Shown one piece after another: positions 1 to 12,000 of a DNA stretch of 64,000 bases (the first letter of the stretch is position 1; every line of letters starts with the position of its first letter). A program made the translations under genes and the position numbers. This stretch comes from Acanthosepion lycidas (taxonomy: Eukaryota > Mollusca > Cephalopoda > Sepiida > Sepiidae). The notes beneath the pieces were generated by a model. That model was given only the letters and a program-made list of their open reading frames with translations. It did no database searches and was not told the DNA's origin. Where the stretch lies: positions 47,384,508 to 47,448,507 of the forward strand of contig OZ010600.1 of assembly GCA_963932145.1 (NCBI GenBank), in the 5' to 3' direction.

Positions 1-864
1 TTTTAAATGCAGAAAATGTCAAATGTTTATTAGGGATAAATGGTCAGGCTGAATTAATCATGAAAAATACAAATCATAATGGACAGCTAACAACTTCCTT
101 GTTTGGATGACTGTCAGCTCACTTTGTAACTAATGTGCATTAGCTGTGTTAATAAACATTTATCATCTGACCTTTTGCTGAAGAAGAGAATGAAGAAAGA
201 AAAAAGAATAATTGTTTAAGACATAATAAAATCCTTTACATGCCTAACCCAATACAAATACAAAACTCAAAAATGTAACAGACCTAGAAATAAAATAAAA
301 TTTCAACAGATTTAACAATATTTTTTTGAGAAATTCAAATCATTCTTCCAGACATTACTCAATGAAACAAGTAAAATAATAAACAAATTTTGTCAGCCTA
401 TGGTACTGACAAAAATGCAAGACCAAAACAGAATTTTGATAATGTTTTATAGCCAAGATGTGTGTAAACATTAACATAAATAAGAGTGAAAAAAAAAAAA
501 AAAAAAAAAAAAAATAGCCTACATTCATTATGGTTTAGTTTTTAAAATATTCTCTAACCTATTTCATTGTCAAACTAAACATTTAAAAAATGCAATATTA
601 TTTCAAACATTTTTCTACCTGAACATTTTGTTTTCATTTAAAGGAAAATTATTATTTAAAAGCAATCCATTTTTATCATTATCCCATTCAAAAATTTGCT
701 TTTTTGCAAAAATACAATAATCTCAGTGTAAAATGAACACCCACAATTTGATTAAACCAATTTTACTGATGAAGGAGAATTTATTTCTTTGATGACAAAC
801 CGGAGAATTAAAAATAAAATACTAGAAGTTTCATTTAGATGCAGTTATTTACATGATGGCAATC

Positions 865-1022
865 TACTAATAGTAGAACCATTTTTGTACAACAGGCATG
901 ATCCCAGGGCTGTATTAGGCATTAGGTGGCTTCTTAAATCTTCACCTTCAATGGTAGAACCATGTTTAATATGACATAACCTCAGAGCTATATTCGGCAT
1001 TGAATGGCTTTTTACATCTACA
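865..1022. repeat. two-unit degenerate tandem repeat (about 80 bp unit)
   Basis: Two neighbouring segments share gtagaaccat, then a block reading ggctgtattaggcattaggt or agctatattcggcattgaat, then ggctt..ttaaatct or ggctttttacatct. The pattern is an old local duplication. No function is visible. Confidence 0.55.
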
Positions 1023-1581
1023 TTTTTTTTTTTGTAAATTAAATAAATCTGCATAATGTGACATCGTTTATTTTGCGTTTTTTACAACTTAACACTTTGT
1101 GGGTTATTAAGAAAAATGATACTACTGCAGTGAAATATTTTTTTTTTATTATTCTGGAAGTAAAAATACTTATTCAGCAAAGATCTATCTATTCAGTCAA
1201 CATTTACTTGCAAGAGACAAGTTAGATTCTGTTAGATCAGAGTTAAACTGCAGGGAAAGTAAGTAGACAGATGATCATATTAACTAGCATTATCATGAAC
1301 ATATCTGTAATTAAAACCAGTAAAGGGACAAACATTGTCTAATTTTAACTATAGTTGGATATTGTACAATATTTGAAAGATTTTCTTTTTTAATGAGTGC
1401 ATAGTATATTGGTTGAAAGAAAGTATTCTTTGTTAATAGTTTTTTTTTTGTTTTTATAGAAACAAGTAACATTAGTACCTGATTATTGCTACAATTTGAG
1501 TTATACAGTTTTTAAAATTGCCAATACATAATTGGCAGTGGCTTATATTTAATAAGTTTGTCCACTGAATAAGTAAAACAG

Positions 1582-1614
<33 letters not shown>

Positions 1615-1628
1615 CATACACACACAAG
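1582..1628. repeat. (TA)n/(CA)n microsatellite
   Basis: About 15 TA units followed by catacataca and a short CA run. Confidence 0.95.
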
Positions 1629-2110
1629 ATATGGGGATTATCAGCAATATTTTATTATACTGCTTCCATTAGCAAAGCTGCATAAAAATGAGGCACAATA
1701 AATTTCACTTTTTTGTTTAAAGAAACAGAAAAAAATTTTTTTTTGGCATAAAAATAATGACTCATTTAAACATTCCTAGTAATAAACTAATTTATGAAAT
1801 TCTCAGCAAAAAGTCCAAAAAATAAACAGTTCCCTTGCTTTATGATTGATTTCATATTAATGATCTTATATTAATAAAATATATTGATTTATAGACGATA
1901 ACTTTGAACTTGAAATGTAGTTATACAGCTTTTATAATAACATGATGTGGTCAGCATTAATATTTATAACTGCTTTTATAAAAACAAAAGAGTTGAATTT
2001 ATATCAATTTATAGGTGCTTAAATTATTGGAATACAGAAGCTTCTATCTAACTAGTAGAATAGTGAGTCATAATGGTTAAAAAATAGAAAAATGAGATAT
2101 AGAAACTTGG

Positions 2111-2144
<34 letters not shown>

Positions 2145-2800
2145 TTTAAGTTTCTCCAAAACTCGAGTTTTTTTATTTATTTTTTTTTTTATATAAAGAT
2201 ACAACAAAACTGCATAGAATATATTTTTTTTGGAGGGGGGGGGATTTAAAATTCTATACAATCATCTTTAATACAATCACATATCTTTTGATGGTTTAAT
2301 ATGGATGATATTAAGCCAAAAGGAATTGTACACTGCTTCTTAAAGCATTTAAATTTGGCTTATGTTTAATATTACAACTGTCATGATTATCTAAGGTTTT
2401 AAACATAATGTTAATGAAAAATGTACTGAATATGAATTAAAGGCAACTGAAACATTTTATATTAGTCTTATGTTTCTAGCTGTTGTTTTGTTTAATAAAA
2501 TATATTTGCCATGCAAATGATATATTAAATACTAAAAAAAAAAAAAAAAAAAAAAAAATGCAGCAGTTAGCAAGAGCAGCAGCAGAAGCAGCAGTGTAAT
2601 TAATATTTATGGAAAGTGATAAGGCAATTGACCCCATAGCTATGATTCTTCTTGAACCAAACAAGACATTTCTCTCAGACTAGAACAATTTGTGAAACTA
2701 TATCAGACAAAAAAAATTACCTGATACATGCACAAAAATATCTATCACAAGTTCGTAGTCCAGAGCATACAAAAGAATTTTGTACTTGAAGAAAGAATTT

Positions 2801-3063
2801 TCATTTGAAAATCCATTGCACTATGGCTTGAAACACCAAAATGATAGTAAGAACAATCCAATCACGGTTATGCATCATGAAGCCACGTTCTCTAGCTAAC
2901 TGTTGTTGTTCTCTCTGTACTATCACCAATTGTTCTTGGAATGAATGGACAGTTTGTTGAGTTTCCCTTAACAATTGAGAGAGGCTTTCAAGTGTTCTCA
3001 TTAATGTTTCGTCAGATAAATTGGAAGCCTTATTTGAAGTCATAGCTTTTCGTACTCTCATAT
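2801..3063 (-). CDS. OSBPL8: ORP8 exon 18 (coiled coil, tail anchor, stop)
   Basis: 263 nt including TGA. It begins (D)[11 protein letters not shown] and continues with a heptad-rich helix ([17 protein letters not shown] ... [12 protein letters not shown]). It ends [22 protein letters not shown], a single hydrophobic helix typical of tail-anchored ER insertion in ORP5/ORP8 (human ends ...LLQLIINFMFK). The acceptor is ttttcag. Confidence 0.96.
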
Positions 3064-6000
3064 CTGAAAAATAAAAACAGAATAAGTATTAGCGGGGAAA
3101 TGACATTGCCTCAAGAAAAATAATGCATCCAGTTCAAGCTTCCACTAAAGAATAGCAAATTAAGGAAATAGAAAACTTTTAATAATTGCTCAAATAGTGA
3201 AAGGATCAATTGTAAGTGTTTTCATAGACACATAGTAGTAAAAAAAAAAAAAAAAGAAAAAAGAAAGTGTTCAGATTGTTCCCTATTTTCTTTTGGATGG
3301 TCTTTGAAGAAAATTTTAATGAGTTCAGTGCAGTTTGGATTTGGAAAATTAAGAAAAAAACAAAAAAATTCAGTTTATAATTAAAAATAAATATATTGTG
3401 AAGAGGGAGAGAATTATCAAACATTGCACAGTTTGTTGATAACAAAATAATACAAAATTTGTTTCATAATTATTTCTTTAGTCTTTGAAACTTATAAAAT
3501 ATTAATGTGCCATTGTTTAATACATTATGTGCTGACATTACTCCAATAGAGGAAAACAAGTTTCTGGGTTTTTCTGGCAGTTGCAATCTCTAGACTTTAG
3601 TAAGGGAATACCAAATCATCAAAAGGTATCAAAAGACTAATATAAAAGTTAAAGAAGTAGTAAAATATTTTTACTAACTTAATGGATTTGAAAATAAAAC
3701 TCATTAGAACAAGGATCTTTTATATGAAGAGCGATTAATTCCTACACAACAACAAACCTATTTTTCAGAGATTTAATATGTGCTTACTTTAAGGCCTAAA
3801 TTTTATACGGGTCAATCATTTAGAAACAAATTCTTTACATTATATTGATATTTCTGATTCCCTTAACAAAAACACAAATTATTGTCGAAATGAAGTTATA
3901 TCATTCAACACAGGAACAATAGCAATTGTAAAAAAAATTTGTAATAAAATAAATACATTTTCTTGATATTTTCTCTATATCAAACCAGATGATGAGATTT
4001 AGTTTAATATGAGATCATTATTGTAGCATACCTACAGACGATAATGGGTATGTCCCCATTCACATAAATATAGTAGTAAATACTGTATGTTGGGCTGCAG
4101 TTGGAGATTCATTGTGGAATTCACTTGACTCACTTCTGATTAGTTGATTACTACTTCTATGCACCACTGGCAAAGCTTATAGCTGTTGCTCTTTTCCTAA
4201 GTATTATCGTTCATTAACAACCTTCCTGTGATTATTCTATTCAGTAACTTTCCCTAGGTTACAACATTTTGGTGATGAGGATTAACCAAAATTATAATAT
4301 TTTGGCAACGAGGATTAGTCAAAATACAAAATTTTAGTCATGAGGATTTACTCAAATCAGAAAATGTCACTAGTGCCTGATTTTGGTGTAAAAAATTTGG
4401 CCGTAAATCAAGGAAACATTCTCCAGCACAACTTTGGTGAAAAAAGATGTTGTCAAAATCACATAGTAAAATTCACCAAGGTTTCATTGGGGAAAAAGTC
4501 AAAATAGAAGATTTTAAAACGATACTACTTGAAATGGTCAAACAGCAAAAATGGTACAAACAAAAATTTGAAAAACTCTGGGAAACGCTGGTAGAACAGA
4601 AAATGTTCACGAATAAGAATATATATTCTGAAGATGTTAGCATAAATGCGATTGTGGAGGAAAAAAAAAAGAAAAAAAAAAAAAAGTCATAAATGACCCA
4701 TTGAAAGACAAAATTTAAAAAACGAGAAAGAAATTACATTAAAATAACTAATGTTCATTAATCTCCTATATGAAAATTTGTGCAGGTAAAATTCCTGAAT
4801 AAAAACATCAAACTGCAACTTGACAGTGGTTCTGATTTGAGTATAACAAATGTTTATAGATGGAAAAAATTGTGTAAACCAATGTTAATGGTTACAAAAA
4901 ACAAAAACGCTTGTACTATTACAAGACAGAAAATAAAATTCAAAGGCAAATTTACGACAAATGTATGGTTACAAAGATAAAACCTTTAAGTTAAGACTTG
5001 GTCATGAAAAACACAAATAACCTGTTTGAAAAGATTGGATAGAGCAGTTAATTTATGGAACAGTCCGATCAATTTGTTTTACCAAAAAGTGAAAGGTTTT
5101 ACTAAAAAAAGCAGAAAGTCCAAAAGAAGAATTAAAAAATAAATTCCCAGACATATTTTCTGGTGGGTTAAGCAGGTGCAAGAAAATGAAAGCTAAACTT
5201 GAGCTAAGAGAAAACTTACAACCAGTTCTCAAAAAGAAATGTGCCATTTGCTTCGCTAAAACAAACTGATGATGAGCTTGACAGACTTGAAAAAAATGGG
5301 TGTTTTATCAAAGGTAGAATATAGTTATTGGGCTTCACCAACAGTTTATAAAAAGAAAAAGTTGAAAGAGATACGTGTATGTGCAGATTTTTCCATGGGT
5401 TTAAACGATGCCCTCAAAAGTTATCATTACCTGCTTCCAGGGCCAGGAAAGGTTTTTGCACAGCTTAGTGAGAGTCAGACATTTTTCCAAAATTGACCTA
5501 AGTGACACATATCTTCAGATTCCAGTAGACAATGAATGTTCAAGATTACTGACCATAAATACACATCATGGGATGTACAAATTTAGTCATTTGCCTTTCA
5601 GCATAAGGGTTGCTCCAGCAATTTTTTATGACTTTAAAATGGAATTCTTATTATTGTGTAAATTAAGTCAGGCGGACGGGTTGTCCAGACTTAATCCAAA
5701 GAATGATGGACCTTTAGAAGACATGGTCATGGCTTCTCTACAATCAAAAGTAGAGATAAAAAATGTACGATGCAAGACGCTGGAAGATATAAAAAGTAAA
5801 GCGTTGGAGAACAATTATGTTACTGAAATGAAGAAAAAAAATCTTAAAGACAGAACTAAAATAAATTCAGGAGTATACTCAATGTGTGATAACATTCTCA
5901 TGTACAGTGAAATAGTAGTGGTACCTTTGGCACTACAAAAGAGAATCCTGAAAGAATTTCATGCAGGATATCCTGGTATATCCAGAATGAAAAGCTTGAG

Positions 6001-9000
6001 AAGTTATGTATACTGGTGTAGCATGGATAGAGATATTGAGTGTCTGGTGAAGTGATGCAAAGGCTGTGCTAAAGCACCACCAATTAAGTTCAACCCATGG
6101 CCAGAAATTGACCGCCCATGGTCACGTCTGCATGTTGACTTTGCTGGTCCACTCGGAGACAATTTTTCAAAGTGGCCAGAGATATTCAGATGTAACAAAC
6201 CAACCATGCAAATAGTAATTCAGTTTCTACACAAACTGCTCACAAGGTTCAGAGTACCAGATTTGATTGTGTTGAATAATGGCACTCAATTTACATCAAA
6301 AGAATTTAAGGAATTTTGCAAAATGTTTGTGGCAGAACACCTAACAATTGCTCCTTACCATCCTAGAAATAATGGGCAGGCAGAACATTTTGTGGAGACC
6401 TTCAAAAAGGCATTAAAAAAAAACAAAAAAACAACAGTGGATCCACAGATACTGCATTACAGCAATTTTTACAGGTGTATAGGCTTACACCGAATAGAAA
6501 TGTGTTTTCGGCCACGACTCCGGCAGAAATTATGTTTGCGTGAAAAATACAATCAGTTTTTGATAAACTTATACCCAATAAGAAAAAACATGATCATGCA
6601 GTACAAAGACTGGAAAAGAAATTTTCTAAAATTGTTCAAAATTTTTTTTACCATATGTACCAGTCAAATAAAACATTAAGAAGTCGGAACTGCCATCTGA
6701 AGAATTGGCAGGATGGTGTACCTAGTAAAAGGTCTTTAAATGGTGCACAAGAAACACTATAATCATATTAAAAGTAGGTACTCAACTGAAGAGAACAACT
6801 CTAGATGACATTGAACCTATGGAGGTTTTTTTTGATACTTTCAATGTACCCATCCCTCAGAAAGCTCCAGAGATAGAAGTCCGAAAGAAATGGAGTAAAA
6901 GAAAAAGAAGGGATACAAAAAGTATCAAGGTCAATCCAAAAAGAAAAAAAAAATATTGACTCTGTACAGAGTAAATCCAAAAGGGGGATGGGCGTTGTAG
7001 CATACCTATGGATGATAATGGGTATGTCCCCATTCATATAAATACAGTAGCAAATACTCTATGTTGATCTGCAGTTGGAGCTCACACTGTCTCCAGGTAG
7101 AGAGGATCCCCAGACAAGGCTATGTTGAAGGGCAGAGTCTCATCTTGAGAAACCGCTACTTGGCCCTGTTCTATACAGGGTGTACAGGGAATTTTTGGCT
7201 GAGCCTACTGGCTCAGATACCCCACATTAAATTCAGCCTTGTGCTACATCTGACTGTGTAGGGTGGTTGGTAGATATCCTGCAGTTAGAGATTCATTGTG
7301 GAATTCAGTTGACTCACTTCTAGCAGTTGACTACTTCTACACACTGCTGGCGAATCTTATGTGTTCTTGTCCTAATTATTATTGTTCATTAGCAACCTTC
7401 ATGTGATTATTTTATTCAGTAACCTTCCCTAGGTTACAACAATATATATAAGTTATAAACATTTGATGAACTATTACTAAATTTTTTATGTTAGTATTAA
7501 GATGTTTTTCAAGAATATGGATTTCATGATGACTTAAAAGTTTGAAAACCTTAAACAGTAAGAAGTTGCATGGAATGAAATTAAGCTGACATGCCAAAAG
7601 ACACGTGATAACAGTATGTAACAGTAATGGTAGGTGGCAACACTCTAGCTTGATATCATGGAAATGCCTAGACTAATGCCAGTTATATGCTGACATCTGC
7701 TGAGTTAGTATGAACATAGGTTGGGCTGGTCATTTGTCCAGAATTAGCTACCCAACTTAAAAAAATCTAATCTAGAATTGTCACAAAGCTAAATTTGGTA
7801 TCATTGAAAAGGGAATTTTATGTAGATTATGATGGTACTAGTCCTGCATCATGAATTTTTAGAGGGAGAGAAAAAAAAAAAAAAAAAAACCTACAGACAA
7901 AAATGTGATGATAGTTATTTTGTGAAATTTTGATTTTTTTCTTACTGTTTCAAATGATCAATATGGTTTCTTCCATAAACCAAAGTTATTGACCTCAAAT
8001 TTAGAAAAAAAAAAAAAGTCACAATATCTTATGATGTAAGTCAAATGCCTGACTGATAAAATGGCAGAAGTAATAGATAACATGCCATTTCATTTTCTCT
8101 ATTAGAATGTTTTTGTGATAGTAAAATATATATAAAATCTGTGATGAAAAAATGAGAGGGGAGGGAGATGAACCCAGTAAAAAACTGAAATATTAACACA
8201 AATCAAATTAAACTAAATTAAATTTTATGGCATGGGGCACGTTTTGTAGGTTCCCCTGGAGAGGATGTGGCATTATGGTGCATGGAGGATTGATTGGTGA
8301 TGGAAGAGTTCTCATAGTGAATGGGTGAATTGTAATGAGCGAATGGGTTGTGAATCGAATTAGCTAGGTATAAGATAGTTAGTGTGGACCAGCCTTAACC
8401 CCTCCCTTTTTATTGGCCTTGTGCCACAATTATGTAATTTTTACATAATAAATATCTAGAATGTTTTTGTGACAAAGCTTGACTTGTAACCAGGAAGAAA
8501 GGGACATTTCCTCCCGGTCATGAATCTGAACCTTTCAGATGAAAGGTGTTTCTTTTCAACATTACTATTTGTATGAAGACAAGTACAGAAACTTATCAAA
8601 ACACCTTGCATCACATATGACAAACCACTGTTCATGAAAGCATTTAAGAATGCAAAAGCAAAAGACACGAACATTGTTGTTCATTTAGGAGGTTTCCATT
8701 CGTTGAAGTCTTTCCTTGGTTGTTTAAGAACAATTATGGAGGACTCTGAATCAAGTGAGGCAATGGAGAGATATATACACCAAATGACATCAATCTGGCT
8801 GATAATGCCTATGCAAGAGCTATAATATATAACTTTCTCACTGAGGCATTTCTTCTTTAAATTTTGCTCAAGCAAATGGCTTCTGGCAGGGAGAAGATTG
8901 ACAAAAGAGACTAGAATCAAAGGATTGTACAATGACATCGTTTACAAATATATTGAGGAAACACAGGAAGAATTATTCAGAGAGTTGCTTCAATCACAGA

Positions 9001-12000
9001 TGAATACAAAACATCTATTTCTGAATCAAGCACCATCTAAGCTTGCTTTGAAGATTACTCACTGTTTACTGATATAAAAGAATTGATATCCATCACAAAT
9101 GGGATAACTGCTTCAAATGAAATCGCTGGTCAACTGTGATAAAGCAGAGGAAATAGGCACCAAGACAGAGCAATCTCTGGATGACTTGGATTTCAAAGCC
9201 ATCAAAATCCAATGTAGTGAAAAAGATAAAACCTTGGCAAGCAGCTATCAAAACAGCTGATGAAGATGTCTGAATCTAACCCTGCGGCTTGTTCTCACAT
9301 TTAATTGCTTTAGTCACGAGAGATAACATGGAATCCTACTTTTCCTATGGACTTTCACCAGATCCAGCCTCTCTTTAAAAATTGAGTAATGCAAAAATGC
9401 AATGAAATTTAAATTGTGCCATTACTTAACATTTACCACTCTGCATATAAGTGACTTCATTTGTCAAACAAAATGTACAGCCACTGCATGCAACTCTGAT
9501 CATTAGACAATAGTGTGGTTCAATTTTGCACTAGTTTTGTCATATTCTACTATGGCAACAGGGAAATGACCAAGTGAAAATTGAAGATGATACAGTAGTT
9601 GTCTAGCTACTTATACAAAATCGTTCAAATACTTCTGAATATTACAGAGTGCTAAAGGTTAATCAAGAATGTCAATCATTGAAATTTACATCTCACCGTT
9701 CATATTATTGATGGTGGTGCTTCATTTTAGTAAAGTAGCAAAATAATTTTTTTTTATATATGAAGGTATTATAAAGCAGTACAGAGATTACTTGATGACC
9801 ACATTTGCTCCTTGCATTGTTTCTGATTAGCTATAACAATAGACCAAGTACAAAGAATTAGGTTCAAGGATCAAAACTTTCTCAAACAGTTACTGTTGAT
9901 CTAAATAAGCAGGTTCATATATCAAAACCTATTTTTCAAAAATGGTAGAAATAAGACAATGCTCATCATATACCAGATGAATTATAGGAAAGCAGATTCA
10001 ATATTCTTGAAGCTAAAAGGAGACACTGCTTGCCAATGTAGCCATTCAAATTGCTGTACATGCTGTTGATATTTTTTTTTCATGTTGATATATAACTGTA
10101 AAGTGTTGGGTAAAGTGTATTTCCAGACTACCGGAACAGATAGTATTTGTCAAATGTGGAATATCACAGATATCAGAGAGAGCATTAAAGAGCATGCCTT
10201 AAATAATAAACTATGCTTAGATGTTTGGAGTTGATGTGATACAAAAAGGAGTGGCTAATTTTTTTTAAAAAGTGCCAAAGTTCAATTCTTTCTGCTAGAT
10301 ATAGTAATTTGCTTTTACATTTCTTTTTCTCACTACCGATTCAACTAAATTCAAGGTTTGCTTCTTTAGGAAAAACTATGTTCATTAGAAAGTTCCAAAT
10401 GCCTGAATGCCTTCAAAATCTTGCCAGTATATACATGAAAGATGACACTTCAAGAGAAAAAATTGGAAAAGCAGGTGCAGAAATATTTCTGAAAAGCTAA
10501 TTGCAAACATTACATTTGAGTTATAATATACAGATTTAAATTGTTTGTCCATGACCTGTTTACATCTTCACTTTGTTGCTCTCCATCACTATCTTCTCTA
10601 TTTTTTTAAGTTTTACTATATTATATATATATAAATAAATAAAAAGAAGACTCACTGGGTATGGCATGATATACTCGAAGTTTATGGAAATAGCAGCAAC
10701 AAAAAAGACAATTAAGATTGAATCACTGCCTCCATCTCAATGTACAGCCTATCAACATTCCTTTCATGTATATCAAGAAATGGATTAGAAATTTCTGGAA
10801 GAAAGTAATTATAATCCTTCAGATTGGGGTTGAATCCTGTGTGATAATTTACATCTTAAATTTACAGACTAAACTTCATTTCATGCACCACAAGTGCAAA
10901 CTTTTCACAAAAGATGCATGCTCAACAAACTGTTCCTGCAACAAAAACAGCTACAACGACAGTGTGTTGTTGCCTGTGAGAACTGTTAAGATGATGGGTG
11001 TTAAAAAAAAAATCTTTTAACGTTGTGGAAGAAATTAAAGATAATGAACATTTACTTTTTTTTTAATAAAACTTGATTATATAAATTTATTTATGTCATT
11101 CTAATTTTTAACTTTATTACTGTAGTGTAGTTTATGATTTATTATCACATACAGAAATTTGTTTTTTTTATTTGAAAAACCAATTCTGTATATCTTTCAA
11201 GAAACATAGCTTTGTGATTTGATCTGTATTATCAGATCAAGGATGTTATGTCATTAATGATGTTATCATATGCAGTTAAACATTTACATTTTAATTTGGG
11301 CGCAGATTTTGTCCAAATCTGAGGTTAATAGCTTGTGTAGATCTGGATTTAGAGAATAAACAATATAGATTACTTAAGACAAATGGAGAAGGGGAATAAA
11401 AATTCTGCTTGCATTTTTTGGGGTCTGTAACTTTTTCCTCAAAGGATTAATAAGAGGTAAATATCAACATGATGTACATAATTTTCCTTTCCAATGATAC
11501 CAAATTTAGCTTTGTAACAATAATACATTCACAGATTTTATGGGACTAATTCACCTAAATTATAAGCTATTTCTACACAAGAAAAATTTCCCATAAGTCA
11601 TTTTATATTATTACAGCATCAATCAAATAAACATATGGTGAAAGTTTTACAATGTAAAATCTGGAGCATATTTTGGATATTTTGTCCAAATTTGAGGTCT
11701 ATAGCTTATGTAGATCCGGATTTATGGGATAAATGATATTGATCACTTGAAACAGAGGAAAAATAAAAACCTATCCTTATGTTTTGGCCTATATTTTTCC
11801 CCAATGATTTCAGATGGAAGATTTATACCATTGTAATCCACATAAAATTTTTTTTGTAACAGTATCAAATTCAGCTTTATGAGAATTTTAGATTAAATGC
11901 TAATTTCCTGGACTCCTGCTAGATGACATGGATAATCAGTTCAAATAGGGCATGATAACAGGTGTCAAACAGATCGGACAATCCATTTCTGAAATTGTGG

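Larger units (their letters stand above)
1..2800. other. 3' UTR and downstream flank of the ORP8 gene
   Basis: AT-rich, no coding exon recognised. It should include the 3' UTR (minus strand). The nearest AATAAA on the minus strand that I see is in the T-rich stretch around 2170-2182, too ambiguous to call a poly(A) signal. It holds long A runs (490-514, 2113-2141, 2536-2558) and a TA/CA microsatellite. Confidence 0.5.
4022..7441 (+). mobile_element. Ty3/Gypsy LTR retrotransposon, broken
   Basis: Two LTRs in direct orientation (4022-4266 and 6996-7441), both starting TGTAGCATACCTA and ending GGTTACAACA. Between them, in order, lie protease-like ([11 protein letters not shown], about 4780-4980), reverse-transcriptase-like (about 5269-5640), integrase zinc-binding-like (about 5860-6060) and integrase-core-like (about 6206-6420) segments. 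A purine tract precedes the 3' LTR. The order RT before IN fits Ty3/Gypsy. The element is a fossil with several breaks and is shorter than a whole element. The LTRs differ at about 9 of the first 85 bases, so it is old. No clear target-site duplication is seen. Confidence 0.88.
7736..11913 (+). mobile_element. TIR-bounded transposon remnant of unrecognised family
   Basis: The left arm 7736-8003 is an inverted copy of the right-hand sequence. The reverse complement of 7955-8003 (aaatttgaggtcaataact ... atattgatcatttgaaa) matches 11688-11760. The reverse complement of 7760-7835 (ccaaatttagctttgtgaca) matches both 11465-11522 and 11840-11905. The interior keeps plus-strand coding remnants: an LGGFH segment (8595-8830), [12 protein letters not shown] (about 9330-9370), a [10 protein letters not shown] segment (10380-10500) and a Cys-rich tail (10740-10960). 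I recall multi-copy invertebrate proteins with this motif order, but I cannot name the family. Coding capacity is clearly decayed. Edges are approximate and no target duplication was identified. Confidence 0.6.

Noticed and set aside
2165-2185. AATAAA on the minus strand as ORP8 poly(A) signal
   Set aside because: Falls in an extended A/T homopolymer region where the hexamer is expected by chance.
4017-7446. Target-site duplication around the Gypsy fossil
   Set aside because: Flanks attat and atata are both AT-rich but not identical.
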